From: Streptomyces sp. CB02923
GTDB taxonomy: Bacteria; Actinomycetota; Actinomycetes; Streptomycetales; Streptomycetaceae
Assembly: GCF_001905005.1 (NCBI RefSeq)
Contig: NZ_LWKZ01000012.1
Coordinates: 611,061-675,060 of the forward strand
Direction: 5' to 3'
Length of the DNA stretch: 64,000 nt
The notes under the pieces are model-generated. The model had not been told where the DNA came from. It made no database searches and saw nothing but the letters and a program-made list of their open reading frames with translations. Positions 43,370 through 52,251 of the stretch are shown in pieces. Every line of letters starts with the position of its first letter. Position 1 is the first letter of the stretch. Made by a program: the position numbers and the translations under genes.

Positions 43370-43719
43370 TGCGGATCCCCCTTGTGAACCCACCACGTCT
43401 TCGCCTTGTGCGGGCGGACATGGCATCGGCGTATTCCCTGATAGCAACCGCACTTGCGTTCGAACGCGCCTGTCTTCGTGCCCGGGAGCGGGAGTCCCGG
43501 CGGGCAGCGCAGTGCTGTGTCGACGGGTGTCAGCGGAACGGGCAGTTGCGGAACTGCCGTCGGATCACGGGGTGAAGCCGTCGCCGGAGTGTGGTTCCGA
43601 ACCGGTGCCGGGCTGCCCCGGAATACCGGCCCACTCACTGAGTCAGCCTCCTCATCTGCTTCATGGCCGAACCCTCCGTACCGCTGTCCAACTTCGGTGA
43701 TGCAGGAATTCTCGATGTG
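43370..43719. promoter_or_regulatory. Upstream region of ccaR with a perfect palindrome
   Basis: 350 bases before ccaR. At 43456-43467 is the perfect 12-bp palindrome GCGTTCGAACGC, 87 bases upstream of the start. No four-copy CcaR-type box is visible, so autoregulation through the same element is not evident. The palindrome may be a site for another regulator (a gamma-butyrolactone-type receptor is known to act on ccaR in S. clavuligerus, but this does not look like a canonical ARE). Confidence 0.4.
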
Positions 43720-45414
43720 TCAACCGACGAGGTTCTTGAGGAACTTCGCCGCGATCGGACCTGCGTCGGAACCGCCCGACCCGCCGTCCTCCAGCAGGAC
43801 CGACCAGGCGAGATTCCGGTCACCCTGGTAGCCGATCATCCACGCGTGTGTGCGCGGCGGGGTTTCAGTGCCGAACTCCGCCGTGCCCGTCTTCGCGTGC
43901 GGCTCACCGGGGATGCCTTTGAGGGCCTTGCCGGCGCCGATAGTGACGGTCGCGCGCATCATGTCGCGCAGCGAGTCGACGACGCCGCCGTCCAGCCGGC
44001 CCGGGGCCTTGTACTCGTTCTTCACGGCGTCCGGCACCAGGACGGGCTGCTTGAAGGCGCCCGCCTTCACCGTTGCCGCGGTCGAGGCCATCACCAGGGG
44101 CGATGCCTGGACCCGTGCCTGCCCGATGGTTGAGGCGGCCTTGTCGTTCTCGCTGTTGGCGACCGGGACGCTGCCGGTGTACACCGCGGTGCCCACGTCC
44201 CAGTTGCCGCCGATGCCGAACGCCCCCGCGGTGTCGTGCAGGGTGGAATCGGACAGCTTGCCGCGGGAGTTGACGAAGAAGGTGTTGCAGGAGTGGGCGA
44301 AGTTGTCCCGCAACGTCGAACCGGCGGGCAGGGTGAACTGGTCCTGGTTCTCGAAACTCTGGCCGTTGACGTGGACGAACTTCGGGCAGTCCCCCCGGTC
44401 CGACGGCTTCATGCCCTGCTTCAGCAGGGCGGCGGCCGTCACCACCTTGAAGGTGGAACCGGGCGGGTAACGGCCCTCCAGTGCGCGGTTCATGCCGGAG
44501 GGCATGTTCGCGGCGGCCAGGATGTGGCCGTTGGAGGGGTCGATGGCGACGATCGCCGCGTTCTTCTTCACTCCGCCGAGAGCTTCGGCGGCGGCTTCCT
44601 GGACCTTTGAATCGATGGTCGTATGTACGGGTTTGCCCTGGCTTGCTTTGGCGCCGGTGAGCTTCTTCACCACTTGGCCGGAGTTGCGGTCCACGACCAC
44701 GACCGACTTCACCGGACCCGAGCCGCCCGTGAGCTGCTGGTCATAGCGTGCCTGGAGGCCCGACATTCCCTTGCCGGTCTTTTCGTCGACCACGCCGACG
44801 AGTGAGGTGGACTGCAGCGTGTCACCTTTCGCGTCGAGGATGGCGGCCCGGTCTCGCGACTTGAGGGCGAGCGTCTGCCCCGGAACCATCTCCGGGTGGA
44901 CCATGTGCGTACTAAATGCGACCTTCCATTTATCGCTCTTTTCGACGGCCTTCGCTTTCGAGTTCCACGCGTAGTCACCGGCTCCCGGAAGGGTCATCTT
45001 CACGGTGAACGGAATCTGAACCTCCCCTTCCGCTTTCCTCTCGCCGGTACCTGCGCCGATCTCCGTCTTCGACGGCTTGAGGTTCGTCATGACCGATTTG
45101 ATCAATGATTCCGCGTTGTCCGGAGTGTCCGTCAGCCGGGCGGCGCGCGGGGCGTCGCCTGCCTCCCAGGCGTCGAGGAACTCCTCGAACGCCGCTGTGG
45201 CGGCCTTCACTTGAGGATCGTCCGAGCTTTCGTTGGCGAACAGACCGGAGTAGCCCCAGTAGCCGAGCCCCGCGGTCACGGCCAGTGCGGCGACCACCGA
45301 GGCCATCACCCGAGCGCGAGGCCGGCGCCTGCGGTGCGGTGAGTAATCGCCATTGCTGTCGGAATACCTCATGGGGCTCAGATTATGCTCCTGTGCTCTC
45401 CCGTCACTCCCCAT
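43720..45414 (-). CDS. Penicillin-binding protein with MecA_N-like domain (cluster PBP, PBP74-like)
   Basis: 564 residues: an Arg-rich cytoplasmic start, one TM helix (VMASVVAALAVTAGLGYWGY), and a MecA_N/NTF2-like domain (VKAATAAFEEFLDAWEAGDA). A linker and a class B transpeptidase follow. Active-site motifs are normal: PPGSTFKV (SxxK), SCN in AHSCNTFFVN, and KTG in HAKTGTAEFG. Cephamycin clusters carry such PBPs (for example pbp74) close to bla; the likely role is a beta-lactam-tolerant transpeptidase or sensor. The start could instead be the ATG at 45372 (MRYSDS), as the first 14 residues look unconserved. Confidence 0.88.
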   Translation of the reverse strand: MGSDGRAQEHNLSPMRYSDSNGDYSPHRRRRPRARVMASVVAALAVTAGLGYWGYSGLFANESSDDPQVKAATAAFEEFLDAWEAGDAPRAARLTDTPDNAESLIKSVMTNLKPSKTEIGAGTGERKAEGEVQIPFTVKMTLPGAGDYAWNSKAKAVEKSDKWKVAFSTHMVHPEMVPGQTLALKSRDRAAILDAKGDTLQSTSLVGVVDEKTGKGMSGLQARYDQQLTGGSGPVKSVVVVDRNSGQVVKKLTGAKASQGKPVHTTIDSKVQEAAAEALGGVKKNAAIVAIDPSNGHILAAANMPSGMNRALEGRYPPGSTFKVVTAAALLKQGMKPSDRGDCPKFVHVNGQSFENQDQFTLPAGSTLRDNFAHSCNTFFVNSRGKLSDSTLHDTAGAFGIGGNWDVGTAVYTGSVPVANSENDKAASTIGQARVQASPLVMASTAATVKAGAFKQPVLVPDAVKNEYKAPGRLDGGVVDSLRDMMRATVTIGAGKALKGIPGEPHAKTGTAEFGTETPPRTHAWMIGYQGDRNLAWSVLLEDGGSGGSDAGPIAAKFLKNLVG

Positions 45415-46129
45415 ATGAGGCGATCAGGACATCCATGGCATGGGAAAATGGAACAACAGGTAAGGGCGGCGATCAGCCGTATCCGCAGGTAAAGTGAACG
45501 TTACAGGTATATTGCAAGAGTACTCTCGATCGAACCCTTGATGCAAGGTTGGCGTGAATCCGACCGCTCTCCGCAGGGGAAACTTCCCTCCCCGGAACGG
45601 CCGTATCGGCGGCCTGGATTGGCTTGATCTTTTCGATTGGGGAGGCGTCCCGGGAGGTCCGGCGAAACCAGGACGCGGCGGCCTGTTCTGTTTGTCTGGG
45701 TATTGCTGCGAGTCCTACTCTTCGCCTGCTCCGCACCATTTCCTGACACGTCCGGAAGAGTGCGTCAAGAGTGGGTGCGGGCAGGATTGCCGAGGACCGT
45801 CCACTGCTGTCGGAGTCTGGAGACCTCCCATGTCCCGTGTATCGGCCGGCCCCGGCAGCAGGCCGACCGCGGCACGCCTTTCCCGTGCGGCTGCGCGGCT
45901 CCGTGCCGGGAACTACGGTGTCCTCACCGGTCACTTGGCCGGTATCTGCGGCCTCCCCGCCCTCGATGCCCTGTTCGCGTCCACGGACCTTCGCCAGGTC
46001 ATCGACTCGACGAACGCGGCCACGGGGGAGGCCCCCAGCGGCGATGGCCGGTGCGCGCCCCCGACGCCGCGCCCTTCACCGTCCGCCCGGCCGGCACCGC
46101 CACCGACTCCCAGGAGGGAAGCTGAAACC
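45415..46129 (+). other. Region upstream of pah with possible in-frame N-terminal extension
   Basis: A CcaR-type half box and -10 lie at 45755-45787. An ATG at 45830 follows GGAGA by 7 bases and opens a frame that runs without a stop into pah, adding 100 residues. Its middle (RLRAGNYGVLTGHLAGICGL and PALDALFASTD) looks protein-like; its end is Pro-rich and low in complexity. It could be an extension of the enzyme or the remnant of a gene once upstream of pah. The 45415-45750 part holds no recognised gene. Confidence 0.45.
45755..45787 (+). promoter_or_regulatory. CcaR-type box and -10 before pah
   Basis: GAAGAG (45755-45760), 5 bp, CAAGAG (45766-45771), 10 bp, CAGGAT (45782-45787). The two hexamers, their 11-bp step and the 10-bp gap are identical to the lat and cmcI promoters. 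The two upstream hexamers present there are weak or missing here (TGACAC at the third position). Confidence 0.7.
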
Positions 46130-47071
46130 GTGGAGTCCAACGACCCGCATGTGTCACCTCGGTACGCACAGATCCCCACGTTCCTGCACCTGCCGCACGA
46201 CCGGGACCCCCGTGGCTACGACGTCGTGGTCATCGGCGCCCCCTACGACGGAGGCACGAGCTACCGACCCGGAGCCCGGTTCGGCCCGCGGGCCATCCGC
46301 AACGAGTCGGGGCTCATCCACGGTGCGGGCATCGACCGAGGCCCCAGCACCTTCGACCTGATCAACTGTGTCGACGCCGGGGACATGGAGCTGACTCCGT
46401 TCGACATGAATGCCGCGATCGAGACGGCGCAGAAGCACCTGTCGACGCTGCTGACGGGCAACGCCGCCTTTCTGATGCTCGGCGGCGACCACTCGTTGAC
46501 CGTGGCGGCCCTGCGCGCGCTGGCCGAGCAGCACGGCCCGGTCGCCGTACTGCACCTGGACGCGCACTCCGACACCAGCCCGGCTCCGCACGACGGCCGT
46601 TACCACCACGGCACCCCGTTCCGGCACGGGATCGACGAGAAGCTCGTCGACCCCACCGCCATGGTCCAGATCGGTATCCGCGGCCGCAACCCGAGACCGG
46701 ACTCGCTCGACTACGCCCGCGGCCACGCCGTACGCGTGGTGACCGCCGACGAGTTCGGGGAGCTGGGGGTGCGCGACACCGTCGACCTGATCCGCGAACG
46801 GGTCGACGGACGGCCGGTGTACGTGTCGGTCGACGTGAACGTGGTCGACCCCGCCTTCGCTCCGGGTACGGGCACGCCCACACCGGGAGGACTCAGTTCG
46901 CGCGAGGTCCTCGCCCTGCTGCGCTGCGTGGGGGACCTCAAGCCGGTCGGCTTCGACGTGATGGAGGTGTCACCCCTCTACGACCACGGCGGGATCACCT
47001 CGATCCTGGCCACGGAGATGGGCGCGGAACTGCTCTATCAATACGCCCGCGCCTATCGCACCCAGAAGTGA
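46130..47071 (+). CDS. pah: Proclavaminate amidinohydrolase homologue (ureohydrolase family)
   Basis: From the GTG at 46130 it is 313 residues, the size I recall for PAH of clavulanic acid biosynthesis, which removes urea from guanidinoproclavaminate. It matches that enzyme almost throughout: ESNDPHVSPRYAQIPTFLHL, GAPYDGGTSYRPGARFGPRA, then GGDHS and HLDAHSDTSPAPH, and VGFDVMEVSPLYDHGGITS. These are the Mn-binding motifs of arginase/agmatinase-type enzymes. One ligand position is changed: the family SxDxD motif reads SVDVNVVDPAF, with Asn at residue 237 for Asp. No other clavulanic acid gene is in the window. A generic agmatinase is less likely given the similarity. The frame extends upstream to ATG 45830. 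Confidence 0.85.
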   Translation: MESNDPHVSPRYAQIPTFLHLPHDRDPRGYDVVVIGAPYDGGTSYRPGARFGPRAIRNESGLIHGAGIDRGPSTFDLINCVDAGDMELTPFDMNAAIETAQKHLSTLLTGNAAFLMLGGDHSLTVAALRALAEQHGPVAVLHLDAHSDTSPAPHDGRYHHGTPFRHGIDEKLVDPTAMVQIGIRGRNPRPDSLDYARGHAVRVVTADEFGELGVRDTVDLIRERVDGRPVYVSVDVNVVDPAFAPGTGTPTPGGLSSREVLALLRCVGDLKPVGFDVMEVSPLYDHGGITSILATEMGAELLYQYARAYRTQK

Positions 47072-47131
47072 GGGCGACGGAAAGTGAGGGCGGAAGTACC
47101 CCCTGCTGTGAGGGCGGAAGTACCCCTGCTG
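47068..47131. repeat. 24-bp tandem repeat after pah
   Basis: Two near-perfect copies of GTGAGGGCGGAAGTACCCC-CTGCT (47084-47107, 47108-47130), and a third partial copy overlapping the pah stop (GTGAGGGCGACGGAA). Confidence 0.8.
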
Positions 47132-47412
47132 TTGCGCCACTTGGAGCGCCCAGCCGGCCGTATCCCGCACGGACCGGAAAACGACCGTGACTTGATACCG
47201 GGCTACGCAGAGCCATCCAAGTCGCCTAAGCTCTGCCCCTGGTTCGCCCGGTACGGCTGCCTGCCCTCAGCCGAAGAGAACTCCCGAAACCGTGAACGCG
47301 GTTCCGGCTCGGCGTGCTTCGCACGGTTGCGAGAGATCGGACTCAGTCGCTGCTGCACGGTGAGGCGGGAGGCCGGACGGGCACCCGACGATGGCGCAGC
47401 AGGGGGACACGC
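47132..47412. other. Intergenic region before PBP2
   Basis: About 280 bases between the repeat after pah and the PBP2 start. One isolated GAAGAG (near 47274) is present but no second hexamer at 11 bp, so no CcaR box is called. No gene seen. Confidence 0.4.
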
Positions 47413-49452
47413 GTGACCAACATTCCGGAGACGGGCCGGACCGCACGGGTCCAGACGCGGCTCGTCGTCATCCAGATCCTTGTCGTCTCGCTCCTCCTGA
47501 CCCTCGGCGGACGCCTGTGGTACCTCCAGATACGCAAGGGCGACGATTACGCCGAGGAGGCATCCCGCAACCGCGTGCAGCGGGTGGTCCAGCCCGCCGT
47601 ACGCGGCACGATCCTGGATGCGCGGGGCGTGCCGATCGCCGACAACGAGACCCGGCTCGTGGTCTCCGCCTCCCGCACCGACCTGCTGAAGATGCGCGAC
47701 GACGGCAAAGCGGTGCTCACCAGGCTGGCCGGCGTCCTGGGCATGCGGCCCAAGGCGGTCATGGACAAGGTCCGGCTGTGCGACGCCAAGACCCCGCGGC
47801 CCTGCTGGAACGGTTCTCCGTACCAGCCGATACCCGTCACCGACGAGGTCACCGCCAAGCAGGCCCTCCAGATCCGCGAGCGCTCCGAGGACTTCCCCGG
47901 CATCACCGCCGAGCCGCAGGCCGTACGCCGCTACCCCGGCCCGGCCGAGGCCAACATCGGGCAGGTCCTCGGCTACCTCTCGCCCGTCACCGACGAGGAG
48001 ATCCAGCAGGCCCGGGACAGCGGCTCGCCGTACCTCCGTTCCGACCAGGCGGGGCGCAGCGGTCTGGAGCGTGCGTACGACAAGGAGCTGCGCGGCAAGG
48101 CCGGTATCACCCGCTACGAGGTCGACAACCTCGGCCGGATCATCGGCCAGGCCGAGAGCGACCGGGCCGAGCCCGGCTCGGACCTCGTCACCAGCATCGA
48201 CGCCCGGGTCCAGCGCATCGCCGAGTACGAGCTGAACGAGGCGATGAAGGACGCCCGCAAGGAGTGGGACCGGAACACCAACGAGAACTACAAGGCGGAT
48301 TCCGGCGCGGTGGTGGTGATGGAGGCCAAGACGGGCCGTGTCGTCGCCATGGCGTCCAACCCGACGTACGACCCGAACGCCTGGGTCGGCGGCATCGCCG
48401 CCAAGGACTACCGCAAGCTCACCAGCAAGGAGTCCAACTACCCGCTGCTGAACCGCGCGATACAGGGCCAGTCGGCTCCCGGCTCGATCGCCAAGGTCAT
48501 CTCCACCGCGGCCGCGGTCAACGCGGGCTACCCGTTCGACGGGCGGTACAACTGCTCCAGCTCGTACGCGATCGGCAAGCAGACCTTCACGAACTTCGAG
48601 TCCAAGGAGTACGGCTACATCGACCTCGGCCGGGCCCTGGAGGTCTCCTGCGACACCGTGTTCTACCGGCTGGCGCACGAGGAGTGGCGCAAGGACGGTG
48701 GTTTCACGCCGAAGAAGCACCCCCACGACTGGTTCTACAAGACCGCCCACCAGTTCGGCCTCGGCAAAGAGACCGGCGTCGACCTGCCCAACGAGGTCAC
48801 CGGCCGGGTCCCCGACCGCCAGTGGAAGCAGGACTACTGGGAGGCCAACAAGGACGCCTGGTGCAAGCAGGGGAAGAAGAACGGCAGTTACACGGAGCGG
48901 AGCGCGTACGACAACTGCCTCGAAGGCAACCGGTTACGCGCCGGTGACTCCGTCAACTACTCGATCGGGCAGGGCGACACCCTCGTCACCCCGGTCCAGA
49001 TGGCCTCGATCTACGCGGCGATCTCCAACGGCGGCACCCTCTACCAGCCCACCGTGGGCAAGGAGATCGTCAGCCCCGACGGCAAGAGCGTGCGGAAGAT
49101 CCAGCCCGCGGTACGCGGGAAGCTGCCCATGACGAGCAGGACCCTCGACGGGATGGACAAAGCCCTCCAGGGCACCGCCACCCGCGGTACGGCCGCATGG
49201 CGGTTCGGCGGCTGGCCGCAGGACGAGATCCCGATGCACGCCAAGACGAGTACCGCCGAGGTCTACGGCAAGCAGACCACCTCGTGGTTCGCCACGTACA
49301 CCAAGGATTACGCGATCGTCATGACGATCTCCCAGGGCGGTACGGGCTCCGGCGCCTCGGCCCCCGCCGTGCGCAAGCTGTACAACGCGCTGTACGGCGT
49401 CTCCGAGGACGGCACCATCGACAAGAAGAAGGCGCTGCGCCAGACACCGTAG
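47413..49452 (+). CDS. Class B penicillin-binding protein 2 with altered KTG motif
   Basis: 679 residues: one TM helix (LVVIQILVVSLLLTLGGRLW), a PBP dimerisation domain (GTILDARGVPIADNETRLVV), and a transpeptidase domain. The SxxK serine is in SAPGSIAKV, the second motif is SCD in EVSCDTVFYRL, and the third reads HAKTSTAEV, with Ser for the Gly of KTG at residue 613. A Cys-bearing insert lies near residues 470-505 (WCKQGKKNGSYTE). It resembles the PBP2 genes that accompany clavulanic acid clusters. GTG 47413 follows AGGGGG at 6 bases. Likely a low-affinity elongation PBP for self-resistance. Confidence 0.88.
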   Translation: MTNIPETGRTARVQTRLVVIQILVVSLLLTLGGRLWYLQIRKGDDYAEEASRNRVQRVVQPAVRGTILDARGVPIADNETRLVVSASRTDLLKMRDDGKAVLTRLAGVLGMRPKAVMDKVRLCDAKTPRPCWNGSPYQPIPVTDEVTAKQALQIRERSEDFPGITAEPQAVRRYPGPAEANIGQVLGYLSPVTDEEIQQARDSGSPYLRSDQAGRSGLERAYDKELRGKAGITRYEVDNLGRIIGQAESDRAEPGSDLVTSIDARVQRIAEYELNEAMKDARKEWDRNTNENYKADSGAVVVMEAKTGRVVAMASNPTYDPNAWVGGIAAKDYRKLTSKESNYPLLNRAIQGQSAPGSIAKVISTAAAVNAGYPFDGRYNCSSSYAIGKQTFTNFESKEYGYIDLGRALEVSCDTVFYRLAHEEWRKDGGFTPKKHPHDWFYKTAHQFGLGKETGVDLPNEVTGRVPDRQWKQDYWEANKDAWCKQGKKNGSYTERSAYDNCLEGNRLRAGDSVNYSIGQGDTLVTPVQMASIYAAISNGGTLYQPTVGKEIVSPDGKSVRKIQPAVRGKLPMTSRTLDGMDKALQGTATRGTAAWRFGGWPQDEIPMHAKTSTAEVYGKQTTSWFATYTKDYAIVMTISQGGTGSGASAPAVRKLYNALYGVSEDGTIDKKKALRQTP

Positions 49453-49497
49453 AGGAGTGGCGCAGCGCCCTGAGCTGCGGGCCGTAGGGACGGACTT

Positions 49498-51783
49498 TCA
49501 GCCGAGTCGTGTCAGTTTCGCGCCGAAGGACGGCTCCTTGAGGTCGGCTTTGAGGACCACCGGAACGCGTTGCGTCCCGGAGCCCGTACCCACGGTCAAC
49601 TGGCCGACCACGGTGCCGGCCTTCGCCGTGCGGGGGATGGTCTCGGCGCCGTCGCTGGTGGTGAGGATCAGTTTCTGGCCGGGGACGCCTACCGCGGTGA
49701 GGTCCTCGGTGGCCACGACCGGGGTGCGGTCGCCGAGGCCGCTGTCGACATGGCCGACGACCTGGCCCTTCTTCACCGCGGTGGCGGAGGTGAGGGCCTC
49801 GCGTACGGCCGCGATGACCGGCTTGCTGTTGTCCTGCACCAGGCGGAGACTGTTGCCGCCATTGGGGTCCGGGCCGGTGGCGTGCTGGTCCAGCATCGCG
49901 CCGAGGATCAGCCGGTCCTTGCCGTCCACGGACTTGTAGGCCGCCCAGGACAGGGTGCCGCCTGCCGGTGTGTTGGAGCCGGTCTTGATGCCCCGGACGC
50001 TCAGCCCGGCGAGGATCAGCCGGTCGTTGTTGTTGTTGATGCGCCCGAGACCGGGAATGTCGGCGTTGGGCAGGGCGACGGTCGCGCGGAAGGCGTCGAA
50101 CTTCATCACCGCTTCGGCCAGTTTGAGCTGGTCGACGGCGGTGCTGACGGTCTTCTTGTCCAGACCGCTGGGGTCGGTGTAGTGGGTGTTCTTCATTCCG
50201 AGGGCCTTGGCCGCGGCATTCATCTTCCCGGCAAACGCGGTCTCGTCCTGGGACTTGGTGTTCCAGCGGGCCAGCAGCCGGGCGATGTTGTTGCCCGATG
50301 GAATCATCAGCATCTTCAGCATGTCCTGCTCGCTGAATTTCTGGCCCGTGCTGAGCCCCTCGATGCGCGATTCGTCCTCGGACTTGCCGTCCGCCACGGC
50401 CTGGGCGTCGACCTCGACCTGGGGACCCTTCTCGCCCTTCTTGAGGGGGTGTTCGCGGAGGATCACATAGGCCGTCATGATCTTGGCGATACTCGCCGTC
50501 GGGACGGGCCGCTGCTCCCCGAACGTACCGACGGTGCCCGATCCCACGACCGCGACGGCGGCCTGTCCCTTCGCGGGCCACGGGATGGCGAGCTTGTCGC
50601 CTCCGATGGTGAACGACGAGGTGGAACCGCCGAGGGCGAGCGTCGGGTCGGGGAGCGGACGGAGTGTCTGTACGGTCAGGAAGATGATCCCGAGGAGTGC
50701 CACGAGCGGGGCCCAGATCTTGATCCTGCGGGCGAGGGCACGGGCCGGGGTATGGGGCGGCGGCGGAGTGTTGGTCAGCTGCGAGAGCAGGTCCAGCGGG
50801 GACCGCACGTCCTGCTCGGCGCGCTGAGCTTGTGGGGGCGGGCCGGAGCTTTTCTGGTCGGCGGGCCGGCCGGGGGAGGCTGCGGGGGGATGGCCTGGGG
50901 AAGCCGCGGGGGGCTGGTGGGGGGAGGCCGCCGGGGGCTCGGACTTGGCCGCAGGTGCGGCGGTGGGCCCGGAAGCATCGCGTACCGCCCACTTGGGCGT
51001 CTTGGCCGACGGCGCGTCGGCCGGTTTCGCCGTCGTGGGTTTGCTGGTGTCGGTGTCGGCCTCTGGATCGCGGGCCGGGCCGGGGGACTTTGCGCTCGGC
51101 GCGGGGGAGGTGGCCTTGGAGCCGCCGGTCTTCCGGTCAGCGGAGGGTTCGGCGGAAGGGGCGTCCGCGGCCGCTGCCGGCGGGGCGGCCTGGTCCGCTA
51201 CGGGCGGAGTTTCCTCGTCCCCTACGGGCGGGGCTTCCTGGTCCGCTATGGACGGTGCCGCAACCTCCTGGGTGGTGTCCGACGGCTTCGCCTCGGTGGC
51301 GCGCGGTTTGGCCTCGGTGGCGCGCGGCTTTGCCCCGGCGTCGGCGCTCTTGCCCGCGTTCTTGTCGGCGGCCTTTTCTGTGGCCTTCTCCGTGGCCTTC
51401 TCCGTGGACTTCTCCGCGGTATCGCCCGTTCCGGTGCTCTCTTCCGCTGCCGCACCCTCGTCCGCGTCGGCTGTCTCCTCGGCTGTCCCCTCGGCCTTGT
51501 CGGCAGCCGCCACGGGCTCCGGCGTGGTCACGGGTTCGGCCGCCTTGGCCGCCTCGGCCGCCTCGGGCGTCGGCTTCTTGCCCTCGGCATCCGCACGTGG
51601 CGGCGCCTTCTCCTCGGACGGTTCGCTGGACTTGGTTGGTTCGGCGGACTTGGACGCTTCGATGGGCTCAGACGATTCGGCGGGCGTGTCACGTAAAAGC
51701 GTGAGGCGCGGATCGCGGTTGTTGCCGGAGGTTTCTGTCGGCGAGTTGTTCTGATCGGATGTGTCGGGGGATCGGCCCGCCAT
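49498..51783 (-). CDS. D-alanyl-D-alanine carboxypeptidase (S11) with long disordered N-terminus
   Basis: 761 residues. The first about 370 are Ala/Glu/Pro/Lys-rich and disordered, with repeated TEKATEKATEKA and GHPPAASPGRP stretches. Then a TM helix (IWAPLVALLGIIFLTVQTL) and a complete S11 carboxypeptidase domain: SIAK in PTASIAKIMTAYV, SGN in IPSGNNIARLL, and KTGS in RGIKTGSNTPAGG. It removes the terminal D-Ala of peptidoglycan pentapeptides outside the membrane. ATG 51783 with GGAG at 6 bases is better than the upstream ATG at 51840. Convergent with PBP2, 45 bases apart. Confidence 0.9.
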   Translation of the reverse strand: MAGRSPDTSDQNNSPTETSGNNRDPRLTLLRDTPAESSEPIEASKSAEPTKSSEPSEEKAPPRADAEGKKPTPEAAEAAKAAEPVTTPEPVAAADKAEGTAEETADADEGAAAEESTGTGDTAEKSTEKATEKATEKAADKNAGKSADAGAKPRATEAKPRATEAKPSDTTQEVAAPSIADQEAPPVGDEETPPVADQAAPPAAAADAPSAEPSADRKTGGSKATSPAPSAKSPGPARDPEADTDTSKPTTAKPADAPSAKTPKWAVRDASGPTAAPAAKSEPPAASPHQPPAASPGHPPAASPGRPADQKSSGPPPQAQRAEQDVRSPLDLLSQLTNTPPPPHTPARALARRIKIWAPLVALLGIIFLTVQTLRPLPDPTLALGGSTSSFTIGGDKLAIPWPAKGQAAVAVVGSGTVGTFGEQRPVPTASIAKIMTAYVILREHPLKKGEKGPQVEVDAQAVADGKSEDESRIEGLSTGQKFSEQDMLKMLMIPSGNNIARLLARWNTKSQDETAFAGKMNAAAKALGMKNTHYTDPSGLDKKTVSTAVDQLKLAEAVMKFDAFRATVALPNADIPGLGRINNNNDRLILAGLSVRGIKTGSNTPAGGTLSWAAYKSVDGKDRLILGAMLDQHATGPDPNGGNSLRLVQDNSKPVIAAVREALTSATAVKKGQVVGHVDSGLGDRTPVVATEDLTAVGVPGQKLILTTSDGAETIPRTAKAGTVVGQLTVGTGSGTQRVPVVLKADLKEPSFGAKLTRLG

Positions 51784-52251
51784 GGAAATCTCCTTCATAC
51801 GCAGCAACGCTGCTTCATGCCCGGACTGGCTACGTCGCATGTCCTGAGCCGGGGCTGGTGCTTCTCGCCGGGCCCGGCCGAGGTGTTCGGCGATCCGACG
51901 TGCCCAGTGGTACTCGTACGTGACGGTGCGAGGAACGCACGCGTCGGACAGATGGTGACGGGGGCGTCGGCCGTCTGCCTGCTCCTGCCGTGGCCCGGAT
52001 CCGGCCCGGGGTCACTGCTTCGGCGCCGCCCCCGCGACCGGCTTCGCGATCGGCACCGGAGCCGTGGCGTCCGCGTCGAGAACGGCGGGCGTCAAGTCGG
52101 AAACCGTGCACCGACGTGCGGTTCCGGGAACCCCCTGAGGCACGCGCGGGGGCGAGGGTAAGTGCATGCCGCAAGCGAAACAGAGCCGTCACGTTGTGTC
52201 CAAGTCGGGTATCGCTCCTGGATTCATTGATCTGAGATATCGTTGCTGCTC
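51784..52251. other. Divergent intergenic region
   Basis: About 470 bases between the carboxypeptidase and the LysR gene. It should hold both promoters. An A/T-richer stretch TTCATTGATCTGAGATATCG lies just before the lysR start. No gene recognised. Confidence 0.4.

Noticed and set aside
45515..45520. CAAGAG upstream of the pbp/pah region as a further CcaR site
   Set aside because: No second hexamer at 11 bp and no CAGGAT 10 bp downstream.
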